DNA of 64,000 bases, from NCBI GenBank assembly GCA_018881555.1, contig JACAXG010000028.1, positions 256,156 through 320,155 on the forward strand. Reading direction: 5' to 3'. Positions 55,295 to 64,000 of the stretch are shown piece by piece (within the stretch, counting starts at the first letter, position 1; each line of letters starts with the position of its first letter). Below the pieces are notes generated by a model. The model was not told the DNA's origin, searched no databases, and saw only the letters and a list, made by a program, of their open reading frames with translations. A program made the position numbers and the translations under genes. The DNA comes from Amblyornis subalaris. Lineage: Eukaryota; Chordata; Aves; Passeriformes; Ptilonorhynchidae.

Positions 55295-55445
55295 AGAGCA
55301 TTTCAGGTGTGGTTACAGCTAGGCAAAGTAAAAAAAAAATTAAAAATCCACTAGCCTCTTTGCCCTCTGGCTCTGGGATGAATAGGCAACATCTCTGGTG
55401 CCGCCACAGCCTCCTAAGCTCTTTACAGGGAAACAAACATTTCTC

Positions 55446-55555
55446 TTCAGGGCTTTATAATGTTATTATTTAAGAATTTTTGTTAAAATAATACTTTATA
55501 ATTATTACTATTGTTATTATTATTGTTATTAATAATATTAACATTTCAGTTGACT
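55446..55555 (+). repeat. (TTA)n/(TTATTA)n AT-rich simple repeat
   Basis: TTATTATT, ATTACTATTGTTATTATTATTG and TTAATAATATTAACA units give an imperfect TTA-type microsatellite about 110 bp long. Confidence 0.75.
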
Positions 55556-55919
55556 GCAAATGAGATTCTCTCCACCAAACCATCATTGCTTCCAGCCTCT
55601 CTTACCATCAGCTCTGCTGCTGACTTTGTGGCGGGAATCTCACACAGTCCTTTGGCTTTTGAGACAGGTTAATTTAATCAGCCTTTTAACTTTTAATTTT
55701 TTTTTTTTCCAATAGGATCACATGTCTGCCAAGGGAACTTCGGCTGTGTTCCCTCACAGCTTGGTGCCACGATGATGCCGGTAGCTGTGAACCTCCAGGG
55801 TGAATCTCCTGGCCTGTGCAGCCAGAGATGATGGGAGTTTCCGAGCTCCAGGAGCACAGCCTGTGGTTCCTCGCCCCTTAGTAGAGGAACACCAGGGCAT
55901 TGTGTGTGTGTGTAGGCTT
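55556..55919. other. Mixed stretch with poly-T acceptor-like site
   Basis: TTTTAATTTTTTTTTTTTCC at about 55692-55710 is followed by AATAG at 55711-55715. This resembles a strong polypyrimidine-AG splice acceptor, but downstream sequence is not coding. A (TG)6 run lies at 55901-55913. Confidence 0.35.
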
Positions 55920-56420
55920 TTCTTAGAAAGGAAAATTGAGCAATAAACATCCACAGAAATGAGACATTTAAACATTCAAAATAATTGATACCAGGAAAAA
56001 ATATGATAGGATGAAATCTATTCCTGCAGTAAACTGTCCATTAGTTGGGCCATCAGCATAACCCTAATCTAAAGTTATGAGGATCCATTACAGATCTAAT
56101 CAAATACAATTTTCTATATTCCATGAATCAAAAGCACCATATGTATTAAGAGCCTAGTTTGTCTTTTTGTTCCTGCCTTCTCCTAGAACAGTGTATATCT
56201 GATTTCTTGTGTTATATTGCTCTGATGTCTGCTAAGGGCACCATGCCCTAGAAATTCACATTAAATAACTGAGAGCAAGTACTAGAAATGAAAAAAGTGA
56301 AATACTATCTAGACAGCTGGAAGTAAAAATATGAAAAGTGTTGCACTTACAGAAGGAAAAAAAGCCTATTTTTATGACTTGAATAGACAGTTTGGTATAA
56401 AGAGAAATTTCTCACCCAAG
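55920..56420. promoter_or_regulatory. AT-rich block, weak regulatory candidate
   Basis: It contains GAGCAATAAACATCC, CAAAATAATTGATACC, CCATTAGTTGGG, CATATGTATTAAGAGCC and TTAAATAACTGAG. Composition is evenly AT-rich without a tight motif cluster, so it may simply be AT-rich spacer. Confidence 0.22.
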
Positions 56421-57979
56421 ATCAGCCATACGGCTGGGCTGCAGCAGGCAGCCTGGGCTGCTGCAATCCGCAGTGTGCTGGGCAGAGTGCAGGTACCAGA
56501 GCCAGAGAGCGTTGGGATGTGGCTACAGGTGCCAAGTGTGCCAAGGCACACATGTTCCCAGACTTGCTGGGCTGAGGGTCACTTCAGCCCAGGACATGTT
56601 TTGGATTCATAAGCACATTTGCAACGGGCTTTTAATGGAGACCCTGCAGACAGGGTGAGCCTGTGGCCGGATTTGTCTGCAGCTGTGAGCTCTCCCACTA
56701 TGAGGGCTACTCCCTTCATCCTCAGTGGCCTGCCAGCTTGTCCTTCTTTCCCTTTGTTTTGTTCATTTTTCCATTTCTCACTATTGACCAACATACCCCT
56801 CTCCAACAGCCCCTACCCAGGTCCCTGCCTGCCCGTCCTTGCTCTGCTTAGCCAGGGATGCCTGAGCAAGTCTGCTCCTGTCCAGCTCATGGACATACCC
56901 TAGGTCTGACAGATGTCTTTGGGAACCAGTGGCCAGGAGACACTTTATCAGGACAGCCTGAAGGGAGCTGTCATGGTTTGTAAGGGTTGATGCTTCCTGC
57001 CAGGAGCTCCCCCCATCTCTGAGCACAGTTTTCCAGAAAGGTGTGTGTGACCTGCTTGCGGCCCAGCACTGGGGCTCTGATGTGTCAGTGGGAGCCTGAA
57101 GCCATCTCCTGTCCTTGCCACCTCATCAAGTCTCCAGCTGTTCTCTAGTCCCATCTGCAAAAAAATAAAACTCTTGTGTCTCCTCAGCCCAGCCCCCTGG
57201 TTTATCTTTTCCATAGGTGTCTGTCCACAAAAAGGGATACTTTAATTTATTCATCACACAACCTTCTTGCTGCTTCTTACAGTATTATATACATACCTCC
57301 ATGGCTGACCTGCACTGTTTGGCTTTGCAACTTCCAGCAGGGAAGACGCTCTCCAGAAGAGCACTTGGGCACTGTGGCACTGCTGGTGCTCTGGATCCAC
57401 CATGTACCTTGGCTATACGGGCTGGACAGGCTCCGGGGACACTGGTTGGGTTCTCTTGGATCTTGCCCTCTGCGATGTTTCGCCTTATGCTNTGGGCAGC
57501 TGCGAGGCCCCAAGGGTGAGTGCCCTGCTCAGGGAACCCATCTGAGGCTAGGGAGAGAGTTTCCTGAGCGAAGCAGAAGCAAAGGTGGGTCTTTTGTGCC
57601 AACACGGGGGTCAGCTGTCAGGGCATGTTGCAGGCTTGCTGCTAAATTCTAGGGCAAGGAGCAAAAGATTGTAAAAGGATAATATTCTGTTGGTAATTTG
57701 GACAAAATTAGTGGCTGTGTAATCCACCTAAGTCAATTAGTGGATGTGAAATGTTGGGAGAGCCCCACCGCAGGGGCTGCGAAGTGTGAGCCTGCTGAGA
57801 CAACAAGTGGGAGAGGGGTAACAGCTGAGTGGGATGCTGCCACAGCAAAGATGAGAGAAGGAGTGAAACCGGATATTGGATTTCTTTGCTGAGAGCTGGG
57901 GATCAGCCAGCTAACGANGCAGCACGTTCTGAGGGCAGAGGAAGAACTTGGGACATGGTTAGCGCTCATTAGCAGCCAG
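56421..57979. other. Mixed interval with no recognised gene
   Basis: Frames of 88-158 codons overlap and cross Ns at 57492 and 57918. A short AT-rich piece at 57660-57740 (GGATAATATTCTGTTGG, CAAAATTAGTGG) is present. No exon, transposon or RNA gene recognised. Confidence 0.35.
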
Positions 57980-58175
57980 AGCCGTGAGAGCTGTCAGCAC
58001 CCTGGTGCTTTGCGCCGGCCAGGGCTCTGCCCGTCCCCGGGAGGAGGGCTCGCACGCCGCTCCCGGCGGCACAGCTCCCGGCAGCCGCCGGCCGCGCCTC
58101 GGCCGGAACAGCCGCTCTGAAGCTGCCGTGATAGAGGCTTGAGAAATTAATTTTGCTTGTCAGAGATTCAAATGT
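57980..58175 (+). promoter_or_regulatory. CpG-dense patch, possible non-coding first exon
   Basis: About 19 CpGs occur in 150 bp (57983-58130), near the expected frequency rather than depleted, in sequence such as CGCACGCCGCTCCCGGCGGC. CCGGCCG (58088-58094) and CGGCCGG (58100-58106) form a 7-bp GC stem with a five-base loop. About 45 bp later AAT|GTAAGT (58171-58179) matches the splice-donor consensus, and a four-tract G-quadruplex motif lies at 58252-58269. Together these look like a small CpG-island promoter with a first exon, perhaps of a long non-coding RNA. No open frame in it looks coding. Length is below formal island cut-offs. Confidence 0.35.
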
Positions 58176-58251
58176 AAGTGTGTGAACTGTGGTTCAGCAA
58201 GGTATGAACCCAGCTGGCTGTGCTCCAGCTCTGGGAGCGCTGCTCACTGCA

Positions 58252-58269
58252 GGGGAGGGGAGGGGAGGG
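58252..58269 (+). repeat. GGGGA repeat, G-quadruplex motif
   Basis: Three GGGGA units and a final GGG give four G-tracts with one-base loops, a canonical intramolecular quadruplex pattern on the plus strand. Confidence 0.85.
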
Positions 58270-58289
58270 AAGGCCAGTAAGTACCTGCC

Positions 58290-58520
58290 AGTGTAAGCTG
58301 GTATTGTCTTCCACATAAAACATGCCCTTAATTAATAGCTAGCATGAACCTAAGCCACTATCTCTGTTATCAATTTGTGGATGTGGTTGGATTGTCTGTC
58401 TCCCAGGACAGTAATATCCCTTCATCTTACTGCAAATTGCTCACAGCATCCTTCTATTACACAGGCTTAATGCTTGAAAAATAGAGATTTAATACTCCAC
58501 CATATCAGACTAAGTGAGGT
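58290..58520. promoter_or_regulatory. AT-rich candidate element
   Basis: CATGCCCTTAATTAATAGCTAGC, ATCAATTTGTGG, CAGTAATATCCC and GAGATTTAATACTCC occur here, just downstream of the CpG patch. TTAATTAA (58329-58336) is palindromic. Possibly an intronic or promoter-proximal element. Confidence 0.28.
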
Positions 58521-60559
58521 CAAAGCAATTCATATTCACGATCCCACAAAGCTCCCTGATGGTGCTCCTGTGAGGAATGTGATGTAGAGGATGCAAACCA
58601 GTGAGGTCCTGCCCTGGCTCACAGCTGTCCCCCACCCACAGGGCCCAGGACAGCCACCCACGGTGGAAGTGTTGGCTCACCCCTGGGAGGATGCGGGTGC
58701 ACTGGGTGCCCAGGCACGGTGGGTGGGGGTCTGCGGGGTGCCTGCCAGGCTGTGCTAGCCTCTGGCCCCATGTTGCTGCCACCCTTCCCGGCATTCCCCA
58801 TTTTGTGGGGTTTTGCTAGAGCAGAACGGCAGCAGCCCATGTGTTTTGTGTGTGTGATAGGATCAGAAAGTGCTTTGGGGGTTCCCAGGGTGCTGGAGGT
58901 TCCCTGATGTGCTTTTAATGAGCTGTCTGAGTGTAACTTGTGTGCAAGTTTCCTCCAAACTGCCAGTTGTCACCTTGGCTCTGGGCAGAAAGCCTGGGAG
59001 TAGCACATCCTGTGTTCACATGTTTATTTTTGTCCTGAAAGGTATATATTTGAGAAAAAATAATAGCTAGTGTTTGTGCGTTTCCTCCCCAGCAAGAAAA
59101 TATTTATCTCCAGGGATGAGGCATATATTGCCAGGACACATTCCTCCTGCATTGGCTTTTATGTGTGTGCCAGGACATGGATTTCACTTGCAACTTGTAA
59201 GAAAATATCTAAGCACATAAAATAAAGTGGGAGTTTAGGTTCAGAGGGATTTAAGTGGAGAAATTAAACATGGGTTAGGAGAAATATCCCTTTGCCTTGC
59301 ACAAAATTGGTATAACGAACATAATTCTTCAGGTGTGAGCTGAATGTTCCAGACCTGCCACCCTCCCTGACTGCAGAGCAGTCATGGGCTGGTGCACACC
59401 TTGCCACAAAGCCATAGGGCTGGGAGGATCCTGGCCAGAGGCTTGGGAATGGAACACAGCCTGTGCTGGCACAAACCAGGTGGGCTCGGAGGCATGTGAG
59501 GGCTGGCTGGGACCATTCAGGGAGTCCATGGGCAGGGAATGCTCCCCGACTTTTGGGCCCAGGTGGCCAGCCAGGATACAAACCTTAGTCTCCAGAGAGG
59601 GGCCCAGGAGCAGCTGCACACANGAGGTGACAGGCTGTCCTTGGAGACAGGAGGGGTTGGTTTGCCTTCTCCCATTGCTGTCTGTCCAGACTGCTGCAGT
59701 CAGGGTCTTCTTGACACTGTGTGCTCTGCCAGGGGGTTATTTTCAGAAGTCCCAGGACCCTGAGCTCGCTCAACCCCATCTGTTGGCTTTGGTACTCCTG
59801 TGTGGTGTGGAGGGGGCACTACAAAGGCTCTGTGCATTTTTCTTGACNTTAAGAAGCTCCCCCTTGGGGAATTTGGCTCAGACCTTGGAAAAGGGGACCT
59901 CTGACATGTACCTTTGTTAGTGGGCAACAAAAGGAAGATTTATATCACTGTGTTCAAGACCCACAGAAGTTCCAAGAATCCCTTAAAAGACTGAAGATGA
60001 TCTATATCATAAACTGTATTTTCCTTGAACAAAAACTATAGACTATGCAGAAAGACTGTAGTTCAGTTTAACACCAGAAAAATAGGACTTTTGGAATCTT
60101 GGAGGTAATGAGACTGGAATAGGACTGAGGACCCTTACAAGGAGACCTGTGCATTCTGGCAAGACATGCACTGGATGGGGAGCACAGCTACCCCTGCGCC
60201 AGCCCCAGAGCAACGTGTCCTGTTGGGAAACATCAGTGTTGCCATGGTGGAGCAGGCTGCCTTCTGCACGGACAGCCCTGGGCAGCAGCACTGCCACTGA
60301 AAACGCTGCTTCTCACAAGAAAGGATTGTTCCCAAGTCTGAGGAATTCAGAGAATGAAACTGCTGGACTAAAATTAGGTGGTGCAGCTCACAGTGATGGC
60401 TACACAAACGTGCTAATTACAGCAGGAGAGGTGACTATGGAACCACTGGGGTTCCCTGCTGAGACCATCTCCTGGTGACCATTGGGCCGATGCAGCGGTG
60501 ACTGGAATCTCTACAGAGAATGATTCCGGGAAAGGAACTGCCAGGCACGTTGTCCTCCG
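58521..60559. other. Mixed interval with no recognised gene
   Basis: AT-rich islands are at 59030-59120 (GGTATATATTTGAG, GAAAATATTTATC), 59200-59335 and 59930-60070. A 178-codon plus frame (59384-59920) crosses two Ns (59623 and 59848), overlaps minus frames and has no domain. Confidence 0.35.
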
Positions 60560-60790
60560 AGGCATGGTGACACGCTGATGAGCGCTGATGAGTGGCTAAT
60601 TGCTCAGGGCAGGCTGACATAATGGAGCAGTTCTGAGAGCACCTCAGCTGCAGAGGTCGGCAGTGACGCAGAAGGCTTAATTTTTCATAGTGTGCTCCTT
60701 GTATCCTACAACCCCTCCTGTAATGGACTAGCAAATTACCACACTATTTAAAAGGCAGCAATTTATAACATTTTGATAACTGCATGCTCC
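60560..60790. promoter_or_regulatory. Candidate conserved element
   Basis: GCTGATGAGCGCTGATGAGTGG (60575-60596) is a small direct duplication of GCTGATGAG. GTGGCTAATTGC, CTGACATAATGG, GGCTTAATTTTTCATAG, GCAAATTACC, CACTATTTAAAAGG and CAATTTATAACATTTTG follow. Several TAATT cores and an AT-rich second half suggest an enhancer. No frame is open across it. Confidence 0.37.
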
Positions 60791-61929
60791 TGAGGGTATG
60801 TCATCCATGCCTGCAGAGAGAATGAGTGAGAATGCTGCCATCCCTGCAGCATGAGCATGGGCTCGTGGGAGTACGCACACACATGCCTCTGCCATCCCAA
60901 CACCTTCCCTCCAGAGCAGGTCGGAGGCTCATCAGGCCTCCTGGAAAAGACCTCTCCCTTTCAGACATGGGCTGTCTCTGTCCCATCCCTGCTCATTTCA
61001 ACATGTTTCTGGTTTAGGGACCCTGGTGATGTTCCAGTGCCCACCTGGTCTCACTGTTCCCTACTGTGTCTACCTGGGGTCCACATGAGTATTGCTCTGG
61101 GTGCACCTGGCTATTCTCATGTTTGCACTGCCTCCTATCACAGTGGAATTGCTTCAGTTCCTAAGGGATGTCCATGTGGCTGCTCCCACAGAGGAACTGC
61201 AATCATGAGAAGGTTGTAGGGCTCATGGAACGGCACTGACCTGATTTACAAAGCCTCAAGGTCAGCAGGCAACTCTTCTAATAATCTCTGCTTACCTCTT
61301 TGGTGGGAAGGCAACTTGGGGCTCCATCCCAGGTGAGGCTGCCCCCGTGTCTGTGCGCTCTCTGCAGACACACTCAGGCCACCAGGCACGTGTCTGGGTG
61401 TCTCATTCACTGTACTTCAGATACATGCTGCCCCTCTGCTGCTGCTGCTGTTGCACAGATGTCACTTTCTGCATGTGAGGAATCTGCCTTCATTTCTCAC
61501 CAAGAGGAGTCTGAAGAATTGAGTGCCCAAAGAATTTGCATGGAAACATCCATCCCTCTCAAGTAAATAAACTCTCACCCCTGGGTCATGGCAACAGGTC
61601 AGCTCTTCCTGCACAAACTGGGCCCTCTGCAATTTCCTCACAGAAGCTGTTACCTTGCACAGAACCACCAGGTGCCATGTCCTGGGAGGAAGGGAACACG
61701 AGGTCCAAGTGCTGGTGTGGAGCCAGGGCACTGATGTGTCCCCTCTTCACAGCACAGGAGTGAGCAGAGCACAGGACAGCGCAGGAGCAGGGAGCCACAG
61801 AGCTGTGCTTGGGTGGACAGTCTGCAGTGGGTGCCCCCCTGGGTTTGACAGCAGAGTGTTGCTGCATTAGCACCACAGCAGCAGCTGTTATTAACTGTCT
61901 GCTNTCCCTCTGGAGTGGGGCAACTGCTC
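60791..61929. other. GC-rich stretch with no recognised feature
   Basis: Frames of 60-122 codons overlap. A short CTG run occurs near 61436-61451 (CTGCTGCTGCTG). An N is at 61904. Nothing else supportable. Confidence 0.35.
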
Positions 61930-62110
61930 CATACAGCAGAGATGCATCCAATTAATTGGATGGATAAAAGTGGTTAATGCACCTTGGAGAAACGTAATTT
62001 AATTGGAAATTATTATTATGTGCTGCTGCTATGTAAAGGGTGTGAGAATCAGCACTAATGGCTCTGTATGAAGATGACTTTTAATTGCTCTGTGGTTCTG
62101 TGATTTAAGC
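61930..62110. promoter_or_regulatory. Candidate enhancer with 18-bp perfect palindrome
   Basis: CATCCAATTAATTGGATG (61945-61962) is a perfect 18-bp palindrome containing two inverted CAATTA homeodomain cores. GTGGTTAATGC, ACGTAATTTAATTGG, AAATTATTATTATG, GCACTAATGG and CTTTTAATTGC follow within 130 bp. This is one of the densest homeodomain-core clusters in the window. Function inferred. Confidence 0.43.
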
Positions 62111-63649
62111 CTCTTTCTGGTTATGCTTTTGTTTCCCAGAGATCTCAGGTGGGATGCAATGACACACTGGGCTCCAATGAGGCGCATTCCCATGAGTCAG
62201 GGCTGTCACTCCTCTTTGTGCTGATTTTAGGGTGGAACTCGGGTCCACAATTTGCCTTTGAAACCCACAGGGATCGGCTCCTGGGAGCAGCATCCCTGGC
62301 TGGTGGTGTCAGCCCACACCTGCCTCATGTGCAGAGGCAAAGGCTGTTCCCCGCTGCACTGTGCTGTCCAGCTCAACACTGCCTTCCTCACCACGTCTGT
62401 GCCATTCCAGCAGGATCTGCAGGACGCTCCTTCTCTGGCAGTGCCCAGGCCGTGCGGGGTGTGGCACACACGGGCAGGTGGTGTGAGGGGCGCACGCGGC
62501 TGCGGCGGCTCCTCACTGCTCCCACACGGGATGTGGGTGCCGAGGGGTTACAGCTGGCCATATCGGCAGCAGGAATGGAGTTCCAGTAAGTGCCCCTCCA
62601 GCAGATGTTCAGCCGTGGAGCTGATCAGCAACGGCTGTAGGAGAGATGGAGAATGGAGCCTGTACAGCCTGCAACGAAGACAGCAAACCAAGGAAGGGAA
62701 ACCTTCTCCCTCACAAAGCTGTGAAACACCCACAGCTCACAGACCACTTGTGGTGTCTTTTACAGTCCTTTCGGTTTGCAGGAGTGGCGCTGATACAGGT
62801 GGGGAAAATGCAGTTCTGCAATGGCATGGAAAATGCCTGTGAGGAGACAAGGCATCAGGCTGCCATCAGCATAAATATATCTGTGCCTTGTTTTCCTGCT
62901 TTCCTGGCTCTGGACAAGTGCCACCACAACCAACAATTTTCCTGTTCTTTTTTAGCTTTGCTTTCACAAGTATCTTAAACCAACTCCCTCCATGCCAGCA
63001 GGAACAGAATGCACTGCCGGCTATAGAATAAAAAATATCAGGATTTTTACTCCATCAAAGAGAAACAGGGAGAGCCTTGGGCTCCTTCATTGGGCTTGTG
63101 GTCGCACACTTGGACACCACTGGCCTGGCTGTGCTCAATGGGCCTTGCCCATGCCCATTCTCCTGGCCCCTCCGGACAGTGGTAGCTGTGGAGAGTGGTC
63201 TGGGCACTGTGGTTCCAGTTGTTTCCCACGGCAGATCAAGGTGAGTGGGAGCCTCCTGGCTGCAGGTGCATCAGTCCAGCTCCCTGGGGACCATCTGCAA
63301 ACACGGACGGGATGGAAGGAGGTGGCTGTGGGGCATGTGTCCATCCCGTCCTTGTGGCTGCTGTGGGACGGGCCAGCGAGCTGGCCAGGGGCAGCAATGG
63401 GGGCTCACTGAGGGGCATGGCTGGTGGTGCCTCTGCACCTGCCTCTACCAGCAGGTGCCTGGAGCTTTCCCACCACAATCTTGTCAACAGAGATTCTTTT
63501 TAAAACCTGTCACAGGAGCCCAGGCAGCAAAGCTGCACTGCCAGCCCAAGGGGGTGAGAGGAGCCTGTATCACAGCAGGGGTGGCTCAGACCCGGGGCAG
63601 GACGGGGGGACAGTGGTCATAGGGGGCCCAGCACACGGGCAGGGCAGCG
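62111..63649. other. GC-rich stretch with no recognised gene
   Basis: Frames up to 196 codons (62252-62842 plus) overlap others on both strands and have no domain. A weak AT-rich piece lies at 62860-63060. No repeat family or RNA gene was recognised. Confidence 0.4.
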
Positions 63650-64000
63650 GCGCTGTGTCTCGGAGTGCACTCGTAAGCAGAGCTGATTTAATAAACAGCA
63701 GGAGTGTTTTCCCAGGCCACATGCTGAGCTGTATTCAAAATACATTTGTACGAACATCAATTTTTAATGCAATTTATGCCAAATGTTGTTGCAAAAAGCA
63801 GCCGTTAACATGACATTAATTCAATCACTGGAACTACAGTACGTGCTGCTAAATGAAAACATGTTATTAGTCAATTAGATTAACTGGATATAACTCTTCC
63901 AAACACAATGTAATATGGTTTCTACATGGTTAATTACGTTGTACAAATTACATGGTAATAAGGCTTAGCACTGGACACACACATACAATTAGTACATAAG
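63650..64000. promoter_or_regulatory. Strong candidate conserved element, runs off window edge
   Basis: It begins with TCTCGGAGTGCACTCG and continues AT-rich with CTGATTTAATAAAC, GTACGAACATCAATTTTTAATGC, AGCCGTTAACATGAC, CAGTACGTGCTGC, TTAGTCAATTAGATTAAC and GGTTAATTACGTTGTAC. TACATGGT occurs at 63923-63930 and 63949-63956, each followed by a TAAT/AAT core. Four to six CpGs survive in AT-rich DNA. No frame spans it. The element reaches the last bases, so its right part is missing. Confidence 0.45.

Noticed and set aside
55132..55473. Hydrophobic 113-codon frame resembling a membrane protein
   Set aside because: It is the translation of a T/G-rich low-complexity tract.
1..64000. tRNA, rRNA and endogenous retrovirus signals
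   Set aside because: I saw no tRNA B-box in cloverleaf context, no rRNA sequence, and no paired long terminal repeats or retroviral coding motifs. A tRNAscan or RepeatMasker run would be decisive.

Overview
This window looks like nuclear DNA from a bird, and I could not support any protein-coding exon in it. The clearest taxonomic clue is a CR1 LINE 3' end at about 26735-27283. It has the avian CR1 tail: the AGCAACCTGGTCTAG block, GGTTGGAACTAG, GGTCCCTT and a decayed ATTCTATGA-type terminal repeat. A second, older CR1 piece lies at about 34820-35005. Interspersed repeats are otherwise sparse, and I see no mammalian Alu or L1 sequence. There is no operon-like gene packing, ribosome-binding site or dense long reading frame, so this is not bacterial or phage DNA. 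Twenty-six isolated single N bases show it is a draft or ambiguity-masked eukaryotic assembly.

The layout is a mosaic. Blocks of 150-500 bp are AT-rich and crowded with TAATTA-type homeodomain cores, OTX-like GGATTA/TAATCC sites, octamers and E-boxes. They alternate with longer GC-richer stretches of CA/TG-rich, gene-less sequence in which random open frames are common because stop codons are rare. About 30 of the AT-rich blocks look like conserved non-coding or enhancer candidates, as seen in the gene deserts and large introns around vertebrate developmental regulators. The best are 5380-6560, 8560-9060, 9970-10260, 12220-12560, 17860-18080, 22430-22860, 40330-40720, 46580-46960, 48190-48560, 50600-50770, 52470-53020, 60560-60790, 61930-62110 and 63650-64000. 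Conservation is inferred from composition and motif content; no alignment was available. I do not know which gene they would serve.

Specific structures that can be read directly are: a 38-bp minisatellite with four copies (32215-32366); an 11-bp perfect stem-loop (32470-32496) followed by a 17-bp palindrome carrying AATAAA on both strands (32707-32723); a 48-nt alternating purine/pyrimidine Z-DNA candidate (42321-42368); a CpG-dense 150-bp patch with a GC hairpin, a nearby GTAAGT donor-like site and a G-quadruplex motif (57980-58270); an 18-bp perfect palindrome (61945-61962); and a 33-bp duplication (49308-49367). Another possible transcript end is at 4935-4940.

I found no CRISPR array, rRNA, recognisable tRNA or unknown protein system. 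The possible novelty is regulatory architecture and perhaps an unannotated non-coding transcript.
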